Shown here one piece after another: positions 48,390 to 57,310 of a DNA stretch of 64,000 bases. Origin of the DNA: Candidatus Calditenuaceae archaeon. GTDB taxonomy: Archaea > Thermoproteota > Nitrososphaeria_A > Caldarchaeales > Calditenuaceae. The position numbers and the translations under genes are program-made. The stretch covers positions 31,184 through 95,183 of the forward strand of contig JANXED010000003.1 of assembly GCA_025058175.1 (NCBI GenBank), written 5' to 3'. Below the pieces are notes generated by a model, which had not been told where the DNA came from, did no database searches, and was given only the letters and a program-made list of their open reading frames with translations. Positions within the stretch are counted from its first letter, which is position 1. Every line of letters begins with the position of its first letter.

Positions 48390-50477
48390 TTAACGCGAAG
48401 GCGCCGCGCCGTTGACTGACCCGAAGATCAGGCTCACCGTGTGGAGGACCGGGACGTTGAGGAACCTCCTTAGCTGCAGAGCACAGATGCTGCTCTCGGT
48501 CACCACGAGTTCGGGCCGCGTCTCCGCGATCCTCCTGGAGCCCATCCTCCCTATCTCAGCGCCTAGCCCGTGTCCGACGGCGCCCTTTCTCATCCCCCAG
48601 GTCCCTGCCATCCCGCAGCAACCCAGCTCCTCCGAGACGACCTTCAGGCCGAGCGACTCGAGAACAGCCCTCGTCGCGGCCTCGAGACCCGTCCCCCTCC
48701 CGTGGCAGCTGACGTGGTAGTAGACGACCTCGCTGGACGTTTTGGACCGCCTGAACCTTGAGTGAAGCCCGTCGGAGACCACGAGCTCCGTGAAGTTGAG
48801 CGTCGACTTCGCGACCTCCTCGGACTCCTGCGTACCCAAAAGCGCGGGGAAGACCTCCCTGACGCAGTACCCCGCGGTGGGCTCGGTCACGACGACCCTC
48901 GCTCCCCTCTCGACGTGTGGGTGTAGGGCGGAGACGACCCTCTTAGCGACCCTCGCGGCCAGCCCCAAGTGACCGTATTGGACCGCGGGCATGTTTGTCC
49001 CGACGCTGTCGCAGACGACGACCCGGTAACCGAGCGACCGGAGGAGCGCGACGGCCTCGAGTCCGACCCTCCAGTCGATCAGTGACGCGAACGTGTCCGG
49101 GACGTAGACGACCGTGCTCCCCGCACCCTCTCCGTCATCCGCAATCCCTGACGCCTTGAGGGCCCTCCGTAACGTCCCGCCCCTGAACTCCGGCAGCGGC
49201 GCGTTCCTGTCGATCCCTGCGAGCAGCTCTAGCGCGACCCTGAAGGACCTCGACCGCTGCGCCTTGTTGAGCGGGCCGGCCATCGATGACCCGAGCCTCG
49301 CATAGAACCCGAACCCTTCAGCGAGCGCGGTCAGCCTCACTCCCCTCCTCCCGAAGGACTTGACCCTCGAGATCAGCAGGGGTATCCTGATCCCCATCGG
49401 ACACTCGAGCTCGCAGAGGCCGCAGGACAGACATAGCCGCGAGTAGCCGTTCGCGGTCTCCGGTCCCGAGGTCACCGAGTCCCAGACGATCCCGATAGGT
49501 CCTGTGTAGTTCCCCCCGAAGACGAGGCCGCTCACGGTCTTGTAGGGGTTGCAGACGTTGAAGCAGGCTCCGCACCTCACGCAGAGGTTCACCTGCCAGA
49601 GCCACGGGTCCCTCAGGGCCTCGGTCCTCCCGTTGTCGAGCAGGACCAGTACGAACCTCTTCCCCTCTCCCCACCACCGGGGACCGTACAGGGTGACGTA
49701 GGAGGGCATCCTGCCGGTCGCGCTCGCCGACTGGACCCTCGCGATCCTGACCGCGGCCTCAAGGCCCTTCACCAGCTTCTCGACTCCCGCGACGCAGACG
49801 ACGAGTTCCGGGAACCCGACGACGAACTGCTCGTTCCCCTCGTTGGTGACGATCACGACGGTCCCGGTCTCCGAGTCGACCGCGTTCGCGCCGGTGATTC
49901 CCGCGGCCGCCCTCATCATCTCCTCGCGGAGGTGCCTCCTGACCGCGGCGACGATGCTCCGGGGGTCTGGGTCAACCTCCTCTCCCAGCGACCTACTCAG
50001 TATCGCGGCGACCTCCTCCCTGCCCATGTGGAGCGCAGGCCCTAGTATGTGTGAGGGCCTCCCGCCCGAGAGCTGGACGACCCTCTCGCCCAAGTCGGTC
50101 TCGACGACCTCGATACCTGCGGAGATGAGGGCCTCGTTGAGGCGAATCTCCTCGCTCGTGATGGACTTGGACTTGATCGCCGTCCTCACGCCCGCGTCCT
50201 TCAGGACCCTGATGACCGTCCTCCTCGCGTCCTCCGCGTCCCTCGCGAGGAACACTTCGCCTCCGGCCCGCTCGACCGCGATCCTCACCTCCTCGATCAG
50301 CTCCTCGAGCCTCCGGAGGGCAGAGACCTTCGACTCCCTGACCAGCCTCAGCTCGTCGACGTCCAGCCTCCTGATCCCCTCGTCCCGAGACCGCTTCGTC
50401 TCCTCGAAGACCCACCAGAGCCTCTCGACTCTGCTCCTCTCCCTCAGCGCCTCCGAGGTCCTGCGCTCGAGGCTCAT
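48390..50477 (-). CDS. LutB-LutA fusion: LUD/ferredoxin plus CCG-domain lactate-utilisation protein
   Basis: At 695 residues, the N-terminal 270 carry a LUD domain (KSKSITSEEIRLNEALISAGIEVVETDLGERVVQL, then ITGANAVDSETGTVVIVTNEGN). Two cluster motifs follow: CVRCGACFNVC near residue 301 and CLSCGLCELEC near residue 351. The C-terminal part has a CCG-like region (VSCHGRGTG and LGCCGMAGTWG) as in LutA/GlpC/HdrB. LutB and LutA are separate in Bacillus. With LutC upstream it would oxidise L-lactate to pyruvate with electrons passed to a membrane acceptor; a related 2-hydroxyacid is possible. Start ATG 50477 overlaps the lutC stop (ATGA). Confidence 0.85.
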   Translation of the reverse strand: MSLERRTSEALRERSRVERLWWVFEETKRSRDEGIRRLDVDELRLVRESKVSALRRLEELIEEVRIAVERAGGEVFLARDAEDARRTVIRVLKDAGVRTAIKSKSITSEEIRLNEALISAGIEVVETDLGERVVQLSGGRPSHILGPALHMGREEVAAILSRSLGEEVDPDPRSIVAAVRRHLREEMMRAAAGITGANAVDSETGTVVIVTNEGNEQFVVGFPELVVCVAGVEKLVKGLEAAVRIARVQSASATGRMPSYVTLYGPRWWGEGKRFVLVLLDNGRTEALRDPWLWQVNLCVRCGACFNVCNPYKTVSGLVFGGNYTGPIGIVWDSVTSGPETANGYSRLCLSCGLCELECPMGIRIPLLISRVKSFGRRGVRLTALAEGFGFYARLGSSMAGPLNKAQRSRSFRVALELLAGIDRNAPLPEFRGGTLRRALKASGIADDGEGAGSTVVYVPDTFASLIDWRVGLEAVALLRSLGYRVVVCDSVGTNMPAVQYGHLGLAARVAKRVVSALHPHVERGARVVVTEPTAGYCVREVFPALLGTQESEEVAKSTLNFTELVVSDGLHSRFRRSKTSSEVVYYHVSCHGRGTGLEAATRAVLESLGLKVVSEELGCCGMAGTWGMRKGAVGHGLGAEIGRMGSRRIAETRPELVVTESSICALQLRRFLNVPVLHTVSLIFGSVNGAAPSR

Positions 50478-51007
50478 GGGCTCACCGCGAACCTCAGCGT
50501 AACCGGCCCGTGGGCACCGAGTACCCTCACGTGCTCGATGTCCCTCGTCGCGCTGGGCCCCATCACGAGGTGGACCGGCCCGCCCGACTCCGTCAAGACC
50601 CTGCGGATTACAGAAGACGCTTTCGCGACGTCGAGGACGCGTTCGGCCCGAATCACGACCATCAGGTGCTCAGCCATCGCGGTCGCCCTCTGCGTCCGCT
50701 CGTCGCCCCAGAGGGCCGCAGCCCCCATCTCGGCGATCGCGGCGCCCGCCGACCTGACCAGCAGAACCCCGTTGTCGTGGGGCCTCAGGAGCTCGAGGTC
50801 GACCTCCCTCAGCGGCCTCGCCTCGGTCGGAAGGAGGAGCTCGCCCCGGTCTGCGGCCTCAGCGAGGGCGTCGTCGACGACGATCAGCCTCGCGCCCACC
50901 TCCGATGCGGCCCTCTTCACGGCCTCCCCGAGCTCGAGGGTTCCGCGCAACACTTCCACCCGCACGCCGTTCGCCCCACAGCTCTCGAGGAAGGTCTCCA
51001 GCGACAA
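50474..51007 (-). CDS. lutC: LutC/LUD-domain protein
   Basis: The 177-residue protein from TTG 51007 has a LUD fold with GVLLVRSAGAAIAEMGAAALWGDERTQRATAMAEHLMVVI and the GPSATRDIEHVRVLGAHGP motif that is diagnostic of LutC/YkgG. Its stop overlaps the next start by 4 bp, confirming an operon with LutBA. The promoter lies in the 69-bp region shared with the divergent rqcH. Confidence 0.85.
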   Translation of the reverse strand: MSLETFLESCGANGVRVEVLRGTLELGEAVKRAASEVGARLIVVDDALAEAADRGELLLPTEARPLREVDLELLRPHDNGVLLVRSAGAAIAEMGAAALWGDERTQRATAMAEHLMVVIRAERVLDVAKASSVIRRVLTESGGPVHLVMGPSATRDIEHVRVLGAHGPVTLRFAVSP

Positions 51008-51076
51008 CCGTCAGTCTGCGGCGGCACCGCTGAAATAAGGATATTGAAGGCTGAGTGCTCTCGAGCTCCGGAGGGG

Positions 51077-52975
51077 ATGAGAGTACCGCTGAGCCACTTC
51101 GAGCTCCAAGCGCTGGCGAGGGAAATCCGTTCGAGGCTGGAGGGCGCGAAGGTCGCGAACGTCTACTCGATGCCCGACGGGAGCTACACGCTCAAGCTCA
51201 GGACTAGGTCTGGGACGGTCGAGCTGAGGGTCGTGCCCGAGTCCCTCCTCTTCCTGGTCGAGGGCACGTACGAGGAGCACCCTCCTCCCGACGAGTTCGC
51301 CTCCTCGTTGAGGTCCAGGCTGAGGGGAAGGACGGTGATGGACTTCAGGGCAGTCGAGGGCGAGAGGGTCGTCGAGGTGCTCTTCGACTCCGGAGATAAA
51401 CTCCTGCTCCAGCTCTTCCCCGGAGGCAGGACGGTGCTCCTCTCTGAGTCCGGCGAGGTCGTCATATCGCGTCCGGCCCTTGAGCGCGGAGAGCGGGTCC
51501 AGGCTCCGACCCCGAGGCCCTTGAACTCGCAGGAGCTACTCGGGGCCCTGAGGTCCCTGCCCGGGGATCAGAAGGTGGGGTCCGCGATGGTGAGGTCGCT
51601 GAACCTCCCTCCGAAGTACGTCAACGAGGTCCTCCACAGGGCTGAGATCGAGGGCTCGAGGAGAGTCAGGGAGCTGAGCGCGGAGGAGCTGGAGAGGATC
51701 GGGGGAGCGCTCTCAGGCATTCTTGAGGAGCTCTCGGCGGGAAGGCCTCTCGTCTACAGGTCTCGAGAAGGGGTCGAGGTCTCGATGGCGAGGCTCACGC
51801 ACCTCGAGGCGAAGGGGTACGAACCTGTAGCGTTCGGGACGATCAACGAGGCGGTCTCGAGGTACTTCGCGGAGCACTCGGCGGTCCAGCGGGCCGCGTC
51901 GAGGTCCAAGGAGGTCGAGGAGAGAGCCGCGAGGCTGAGCAGGGAGATCGCGGAGAAGGAGGAGGCGCTCCGGAAGGTCGAGGTAGATGCAGTGGAGCTG
52001 AGGGCCCTCGCCGACGAGGTCTTCGCCCGGATGCACGAGCTCGAGTCCTTCAGGGTAGGGAGCGACGCTTCGGCGGAGATCGGTGTGCTCTCGGTCAAGA
52101 GGGAGGGAGGGGCGCTGGTCGTGAGGATGGGAGGAGCCGAGTTCCCGCTCAGCGCGAGGGAGCAGGTCTCAAAGCAGGCCTCGAGGATCTACGAGAGGGT
52201 GAAGGGGCTCGAGGAGGCGGCGCGTAACATCAGGGCCGAGGTCGAGCGGCTGAGGTCAGAGGTCGAGGAGCTGAGGAGGTCCGTTACCGCCGCGATGTTC
52301 GTCGAGGAGCCCTCAGTCAAGCGGTCGAGGCCGAGGGAGTGGTACGAGGCCTACCGGTGGACGTTCACGAGCTCGGGGAGGCTCGTCGTGGCCGGGAGGG
52401 ACGCGCAGAGCAACGTCAGGCTCCTCAGGAGGCACACGGACCCCGACGACCTCGTCTTCCACGCGGAGGTGAGGGGCTCGCCGGTAGCGCTGCTGAAGGG
52501 CGGAGGCAACGAGAAGGACATCCTTGAGACCGCGACGTTCTGCGGGTGTCACAGCAGGGCCTGGAGGGAGGGGCTCGGGTCGGTCACGGTTTACTACGTG
52601 AAGCCCGAGCAGATCTCCTTCACGCCGCCTCCCGGCACCTACCTCCCGAAGGGGTCGTTCATCGTCAAGCCGCCGAAGAACTACTTGCAGGTGAGGCTGG
52701 AGCTCGCGGTCGGGATCACTCCGGACGGCAGGGCAGTCTCCGGGAGCAGGGGTTGGGTCAGTTCGGTCGCCACGGTCTACGCGGTCGTCGCACCAGGGCG
52801 GCGGAGGGCCGTTGAGGTCGCGAGGGAGCTGCTGAGGGCCGCGAGCGAATCGGGGCTCGAACTCGATGGCTCGCTGGTAGCGGAGCTAGCGTCGCTGGTC
52901 CCATACGGCTCCGCCGAGGTCGTCGAGGTGGCTAGGGCCGCGGTCAGGGGAGAGGCCTCGGGCTCTCAGCCGTGA
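51077..52975 (+). CDS. rqcH: Rqc2/NEMF homologue RqcH (NFACT family)
   Basis: The 632-residue protein starts at ATG 51077 behind GGAGGGG. It has the NFACT-N domain (LSHFELQALAREIRSRLEGAKVANVY), an HhH region (NLPPKYVNEVLHRAEI), a long coiled coil (about 260-440) and the NFACT-R domain (WYEAYRWTFTSSGRLVVAGRDAQSNVRLLRRHTD, then DDLVFHAEVRGSPVALLKGG). RqcH binds obstructed large subunits and peptidyl-tRNA and recruits tRNA-Ala in ribosome-associated quality control. Upstream open sequence is antisense to lutC and not used. Confidence 0.93.
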   Translation: MRVPLSHFELQALAREIRSRLEGAKVANVYSMPDGSYTLKLRTRSGTVELRVVPESLLFLVEGTYEEHPPPDEFASSLRSRLRGRTVMDFRAVEGERVVEVLFDSGDKLLLQLFPGGRTVLLSESGEVVISRPALERGERVQAPTPRPLNSQELLGALRSLPGDQKVGSAMVRSLNLPPKYVNEVLHRAEIEGSRRVRELSAEELERIGGALSGILEELSAGRPLVYRSREGVEVSMARLTHLEAKGYEPVAFGTINEAVSRYFAEHSAVQRAASRSKEVEERAARLSREIAEKEEALRKVEVDAVELRALADEVFARMHELESFRVGSDASAEIGVLSVKREGGALVVRMGGAEFPLSAREQVSKQASRIYERVKGLEEAARNIRAEVERLRSEVEELRRSVTAAMFVEEPSVKRSRPREWYEAYRWTFTSSGRLVVAGRDAQSNVRLLRRHTDPDDLVFHAEVRGSPVALLKGGGNEKDILETATFCGCHSRAWREGLGSVTVYYVKPEQISFTPPPGTYLPKGSFIVKPPKNYLQVRLELAVGITPDGRAVSGSRGWVSSVATVYAVVAPGRRRAVEVARELLRAASESGLELDGSLVAELASLVPYGSAEVVEVARAAVRGEASGSQP

Positions 52976-52988
52976 TCGCGGGAGAGAA

Positions 52989-53110
52989 GGGGCACCAGCA
53001 CGCGGCTTTCACGGGTGGTCTCCCACCCCACTACTCACCGCGCGGACGGGGCTTAGCTTCCGGGTTCGGAACGGGTCCGGGCGTTTCCCCCGTCCTATGA
53101 CCGGTGCCCC
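52989..53110 (-). rRNA. 5S rRNA
   Basis: On the minus strand the terminal helix GGGGCACC/GGTGCCCC closes a 122-nt RNA. It holds the conserved loop region CCCGTTCCGAACCCGGAAGC, TAAGCCCCG and the GGTGAGTAGTGGGGTGGGAG segment. It is a solitary 5S gene, separated from other rRNAs. A minus-strand TATA-like GGTTAATAGC (53135-53144) is about 27 bp upstream. Confidence 0.95.
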
Positions 53111-53187
53111 ACCACACGACGCCATCGGCTCGCTATTAACCATGAATCCTCTGGAGAGCATATTAGACCGTGCGGTGCAGTAGGCGT

Positions 53188-54174
53188 GTGAAGGTGCTGC
53201 TGCTGAAGGAGGAGGAAGTGAGATCGCTGCTCACGATGCGGGAGGCCATCAACGCGGTCGAGACCGCCTACAGGGAGAAGGGGCTAGGTAGGGTCCAGAT
53301 GCCGCCGAAGACCTACCTCTACTTCCACGAGGCGGACGGCGACCTCAGGGTGATGCCCTCGTACATCCCCTCGCTGGGAAGGGCGGGAGTCAAGCTGGTG
53401 AACTCGCACCCCTTCAACCCGGAGAGGTTCGGGCTCCCGACGGTGATGGCGATCGTCGTGCTCTACGAGCCGAGGGACGGGAGGCCGCTCGCGGTGATGG
53501 GAGGGACCTGGCTGACCGCGGTGAGGACCGGCGCGGGGAGCGGCGTCGCGACCAAGTACCTCGCGCGGAGGGGCTCGAGGTCGGTGGGCGTCGTCGGAGC
53601 CGGAACTCAGGCGAGGACGCAGCTGATGGCGATGGTCGAGGTCCTGAACGGCGTCTCTGAGGTCCGGGTCTACGACAGGAGGACCGAGACCGCGAGGGCC
53701 TTCGCGGAGTGGGCCTCGAGGGAGCTCGGCCTGACTCCCAGGGTCTGCGAGTCGGCCGCCGACTGCGTCCGTGGAGTCGACGTCCTCTGCACCGCGACGC
53801 CTGCGAGGTCGCCGATCGTGATGGCCGAGTGGGTCGCGCCCGGGACGCACATCAACGCGATCGGCGCAGACGCTCCGGGGAAGCAGGAGCTGGACCCGAG
53901 GATCTTAAAGTCCGCAAGGGTCTTCGTCGACGACATGGAGCAGGCGGTCCACAGCGGAGAGGTCAACGTCCCTATCAGGCAGGGGTTCCTGAGGGTAGAG
54001 GAGATAACCGGCGAGATCGGCGAGGTGGTCGCGGGGAGGAAGCCCGGCCGCACTAGCGACTCCGAGGTCACCGTCTACGACTCGACCGGCCTCGCGATCC
54101 TCGACCTCGCGACCGGCGAGCTGATCTACAGGAAGGCCGTGAAGGAGGGCGTCGGGACCTGGATCGAGGTCTGA
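53188..54174 (+). CDS. ornithine cyclodeaminase/alanine dehydrogenase family enzyme
   Basis: The 328-residue NAD(P)-binding enzyme has KLVNSHPFNPERFGLPTVMAIVVLYEPRDGRPLAVM, ATYLTAVRTGA-like TWLTAVRTGAGSGVATKYLA, the dinucleotide motif GVVGAGTQARTQLMAM and VDVLCTATPARSPIV, then GTHINAIGADAPGKQELD. Members include ornithine cyclodeaminase, archaeal alanine dehydrogenase and delta1-pyrroline-2-carboxylate reductase. Specificity is undetermined, though P5C dehydrogenase elsewhere in the window hints at ornithine/proline catabolism. GTG 53188 is placed by a TATA-like CATATTAGA about 28 bp upstream. Confidence 0.88.
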   Translation: MKVLLLKEEEVRSLLTMREAINAVETAYREKGLGRVQMPPKTYLYFHEADGDLRVMPSYIPSLGRAGVKLVNSHPFNPERFGLPTVMAIVVLYEPRDGRPLAVMGGTWLTAVRTGAGSGVATKYLARRGSRSVGVVGAGTQARTQLMAMVEVLNGVSEVRVYDRRTETARAFAEWASRELGLTPRVCESAADCVRGVDVLCTATPARSPIVMAEWVAPGTHINAIGADAPGKQELDPRILKSARVFVDDMEQAVHSGEVNVPIRQGFLRVEEITGEIGEVVAGRKPGRTSDSEVTVYDSTGLAILDLATGELIYRKAVKEGVGTWIEV

Positions 54175-54183
54175 CCCGGGCCG

Positions 54184-54558
54184 CTACTCTTTCCTCTTCA
54201 GGGACTCCTGAAGCTCCATTCCCTTTCTCAGGACCGTGATAAGGGCGTCTATCGCCTCGGCGAGCCTCTCGATCTCGTCGGGGTCGCCCGTCCTCGCGAG
54301 GATCCTCGTCAGCTCGTCGATCTTCGCGACCGCGACCTCCTCCAGCGCGCTCAGGACGTACGGGTAGACCGCCCGTCCGGCCTCGGTCTCGTCCCTGACG
54401 ATCACAACCGGCTTCTCGCAGACCGCGCACATGACCTCGCCCTTCACCTCAACCAGCGGGCTCCCGCACTCAGGACAGCTCTCGGTCCTCAGCTTCGCCC
54501 CCGACTTGAGCGCCGCGGCCAGCCTCTTCACCCGCTCGTCCCCGCCGAGCCGGTCCAT
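54184..54558 (-). CDS. UPF0148 zinc-ribbon (SSSCA1/p27-like) protein
   Basis: The 124-residue protein has one zinc ribbon, ESCPECGSPLVEVKG then VMCAVCEKPVVIV, after a basic helical N-terminus (LAAALKSGAKL). A long helical C-terminus (LSALEEVAVAKIDELTRILA, LAEAIDALITVLRKGMELQE) follows. This is the archaeal UPF0148 family related to the eukaryotic autoantigen p27; function unknown. It converges on the cyclodeaminase gene with 9 bp between stops. Confidence 0.85.
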   Translation of the reverse strand: MDRLGGDERVKRLAAALKSGAKLRTESCPECGSPLVEVKGEVMCAVCEKPVVIVRDETEAGRAVYPYVLSALEEVAVAKIDELTRILARTGDPDEIERLAEAIDALITVLRKGMELQESLKRKE

Positions 54559-54653
54559 CGCCCAACCGACTCCGCCTCCGCGTCCAAAAAGCCTTCACCC
54601 GTCCGGGCCGGCCGGGAAACCGTTATCAGAGGATCCCGACCTCCGCCCGCCCG

Positions 54654-55289
54654 ATGGGATGGGAGACGTTGATCCCGATGGTCGTCGTGGTCTCAGCGAG
54701 CGGCGTCCTCTCTCCGGGCCCGCTGACGGTCGCCACCATCGCCTCGAGCGCGAGGTTCGGTAGGGTCGCGGGTCCCTTGGTCTCCACGGGGCACATGATC
54801 GTCGAGTTCCCGCTGGTGATGCTGATAGCGACGGGCCTCGCCGGCGTCCTGCACGACCGCAGTGCCCAAATGATAATCGGCGCGCTCGGCGGTTTGGCGG
54901 TCATCGCCTTCGGCGCCCTCGGTCTCGCGCAGTCTCTAAGATCGCGGGGTCAAGTCGACCGGAACAGTGAAGCTGGTAGCTTTAGGGGCGGGCCGCTGAT
55001 CGCGGGGCTCCTCTTCACCGGCCTGAATCCGTTCTTCCTGACGTGGTGGCTCACCGTCGGCGCGGCGCTCATCTCGGAGGCCCTCGCCCTCGCCTCCATC
55101 CCCGGGGTCGTGCTGATGTACGCATCCCACATCTGGATGGACTACGCCTGGCTGACCCTGATCTCCTTCGCCTCCGAGCGGGGACTGAGGGTCCTGGGCT
55201 CGAGGGCCCTGAAGTACGCGGAGGTCGCGCTGAACTTAATCCTCCTGGCGATGGGGGTTCTCCTTGTACTTCGGGTATTTCGGCTCTGA
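54654..55289 (+). CDS. LysE/RhtB family amino-acid exporter
   Basis: The 211-residue protein has six hydrophobic segments and the family motif SPGPLTVATIASSARFGRVAG near residue 20, GALGGLAVIAFGALGLAQSL, and the second-half signature GLNPFFLTWWLTVGAALI. Members export Lys, Thr, homoserine and similar compounds. It has its own TATA-like CCGTTATCAG 30 bp upstream and is followed by DUF373 after 60 bp. Confidence 0.85.
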   Translation: MGWETLIPMVVVVSASGVLSPGPLTVATIASSARFGRVAGPLVSTGHMIVEFPLVMLIATGLAGVLHDRSAQMIIGALGGLAVIAFGALGLAQSLRSRGQVDRNSEAGSFRGGPLIAGLLFTGLNPFFLTWWLTVGAALISEALALASIPGVVLMYASHIWMDYAWLTLISFASERGLRVLGSRALKYAEVALNLILLAMGVLLVLRVFRL

Positions 55290-55349
55290 TCCCGTCTCCC
55301 CTCCCTCCGAACTCAATTATAATAGGGCAAGCGATGCCCATACTCCCGG

Positions 55350-56528
55350 ATGGCCGAGGAGGGGGCCGCGAGGAGGGTGCTGATACTGGTTGTTGACGAG
55401 GACGACGACGTCGGTCGGAAGACCGGATGGGAGACCCCGATCACTGGGAGGGACAGGAACTTCCTCGCGGCCAAGGACCTCCTCCTCGCGGACCCCGAGG
55501 AGGCGGACGCGAACGCGATGTTCGCGGCGGTCAAGCTCTACGACGAGCTCTCGAGGAAGGGCGACAGCGTCGTTGAGATCGCGACGGTCTCCGGCAAGCC
55601 CGGCGGTGGCCTCGAGTCCGACAGGAAGCTCTCCCAGGAGATCGAGCGGGTGATCGCGGAGTTCCCGGCCGACGAGAGCATCGTCGTCACCGACGGCCCC
55701 CTCTCCGAGTCGGTGAGCGCGATAATCACCTCGAGGGTCAAGGTGACCTCGGTGAGGAAGTTAGTGGTCAAGCAGAACCCATCGATAGAGACCACGTGGA
55801 TCCTGTTGGGGAAGTATTTCAGGACAGCGCTCTTCGAGTCCGAGTACGCGAGGGTGATGTTGGGGATTCCGGGGACCTTCCTGCTCGCGATAGGAGTCCT
55901 CTTCTACTACAACCTCCTCACACCCGCGACGTTCCTCATCCTCATAGGAATCGCCCTCGCGGTAAGGGGCTTCGGGATAGACACGGCGGTCGCGTCGTTC
56001 TTCAGGAAGCTCCAGACGGTCCCGGCGAGGCCGGCGCTTTACCAAGTCAGGGTCTACGTAGGCATCTCCTCCGCAATCCTGATCGTCGTCGCGCTGGTCG
56101 CAGGGATCAACAGCGTCACTGCTTACATAGCCCAGAACTTCCCCCCGCCCTCCGCCGGAGCCCAAGACCCGGTCTTCTGGGCCCAGAGGATGCCGCTGCT
56201 GGCCGGCGTGATGCTCCTCAGCTCAGTCGACCTGCTGGTGATCTCCGCAACGATCTCGCTCCTATACGACCTCTTCTACCAGATCTACCTCAGGAGCGTG
56301 AGGGTCGTGAGGTCTGCGACCGCACTGGTCTTCCTGGTCTTCCTCTGGGCGCTCCTCAGGGCCCTGGGGAGCTATCTGGTCAGGGGCGAGGAGATTTACA
56401 TCACCCAGATGATCCTAATCGTGATCATGGGGATCGCCTCGCTCGCGACGATGTACATCCTCCTCTCCGCTGTAGGTCTCGGGTTCCTCAGGAGGGGGCG
56501 GGCCGCGGGCGAGGGTGAGGCCGGGTGA
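55350..56528 (+). CDS. DUF373 family membrane protein
   Basis: The 392-residue protein has a cytoplasmic N-terminal alpha/beta domain (LILVVDEDDDVGRKTGWETPITGRDRNFLAAKDLLLADPEEADANAMFAAVKLYDEL split as VVDEDDDVG, TPITGRDRN and DPEEADANA). A long membrane part with about six helices follows. The N-terminal DEDDD and SDANA-like motifs define archaeal DUF373. Function is unknown; the acidic motif suggests a nucleotide- or metal-binding switch. A TATA box (AATTATAATAG) is 25-35 bp upstream, and the stop overlaps uppS by 4 bp. Confidence 0.85.
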   Translation: MAEEGAARRVLILVVDEDDDVGRKTGWETPITGRDRNFLAAKDLLLADPEEADANAMFAAVKLYDELSRKGDSVVEIATVSGKPGGGLESDRKLSQEIERVIAEFPADESIVVTDGPLSESVSAIITSRVKVTSVRKLVVKQNPSIETTWILLGKYFRTALFESEYARVMLGIPGTFLLAIGVLFYYNLLTPATFLILIGIALAVRGFGIDTAVASFFRKLQTVPARPALYQVRVYVGISSAILIVVALVAGINSVTAYIAQNFPPPSAGAQDPVFWAQRMPLLAGVMLLSSVDLLVISATISLLYDLFYQIYLRSVRVVRSATALVFLVFLWALLRALGSYLVRGEEIYITQMILIVIMGIASLATMYILLSAVGLGFLRRGRAAGEGEAG

Positions 56529-57310
56529 TGCGACTCCTGCTTAAGGCCCTGGGCGCGTACGCGCTTTACGAGGCCCTCCTCCACAGGAGCGTGAAGCGGG
56601 GCGAGATCCCTAAGCACATCGCGGTCATCCTCGACGGTAACAGGAGGTGGGCGAGGCTGAACGGCCTCTCCGTCGAGGAGGGCTACAGGGCCGGCGCTCG
56701 GAGGGTCGAGGACCTGCTGAGGTGGTGCCTCGACCTGGGAGTGAACACGGTCACGCTCTACGTCCTCTCCCTCGAGAACATCGCTAGGCGGCCGAAGGAG
56801 GAGGTCGAGACCGTATACAAAATTCTCGTCGAGTCTACCGAGCGCTTCCTCCGAGACGATGAGGTGAGGTCGAAGCGCGTTAGGGTGAAGGTGATAGGGA
56901 GGAGGTGGGTGCTCCCGGAAGAGGTCGGGAGGGCCCTCGAGCGGCTCGAGCGCGAGACGGCCCACAACTCCGAGCGATTCCTGATTCTCGCGGTCGCCTA
57001 CGGTGGGAGGGACGAGATCATCCAGGCCGTGAGGAGAGTCGCCCAGGACGTGAGGAGCGGAGAGCTGTCGCCGGACGACGTCAGCGAGGAGGTCTTCGGC
57101 AGGTACCTCTACACCGGAGAGCTGCCTTTCCCGGAACCCGACCTCGTGATCAGGACCTCGGGCGAGGAGAGGATCAGCAACTTTCTCCTCTGGCAGATCG
57201 CGTACAGTGAGCTGGTCTTCCTCGACGTCTACTGGCCGGAGTTCAGGAGAATAGACCTCTTGAGGGCGATCAGGACCTACCAGGCCAGGAGCAGGAGGTT
57301 CGGTGCTTAA
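56525..57310 (+). CDS. uppS: cis-prenyltransferase (UppS-type polyprenyl diphosphate synthase)
   Basis: The 261-residue enzyme has the catalytic HIAVILDGNRRWARLNGL near residue 31, GYRAGARRVEDLLRWCLDLGVNTVTLYVLSLENIARRP, and the C-terminal DLVIRTSGEERISNFLLWQIAYSELVFLDVYWPEF motif. It builds the long cis-polyprenyl carrier (dolichol-like) used by AglB for N-glycosylation, so it is functionally linked to the oligosaccharyltransferase in this window. Start GTG 56525 overlaps the DUF373 stop. Confidence 0.93.
   Translation: MMRLLLKALGAYALYEALLHRSVKRGEIPKHIAVILDGNRRWARLNGLSVEEGYRAGARRVEDLLRWCLDLGVNTVTLYVLSLENIARRPKEEVETVYKILVESTERFLRDDEVRSKRVRVKVIGRRWVLPEEVGRALERLERETAHNSERFLILAVAYGGRDEIIQAVRRVAQDVRSGELSPDDVSEEVFGRYLYTGELPFPEPDLVIRTSGEERISNFLLWQIAYSELVFLDVYWPEFRRIDLLRAIRTYQARSRRFGA

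Noticed and set aside
50510..51076. Upstream extension of the rqcH frame by 189 codons
   Set aside because: It is antisense to lutC, gives Pro/Arg-rich sequence, and NFACT proteins begin at LSHFELQAL after ATG 51077.
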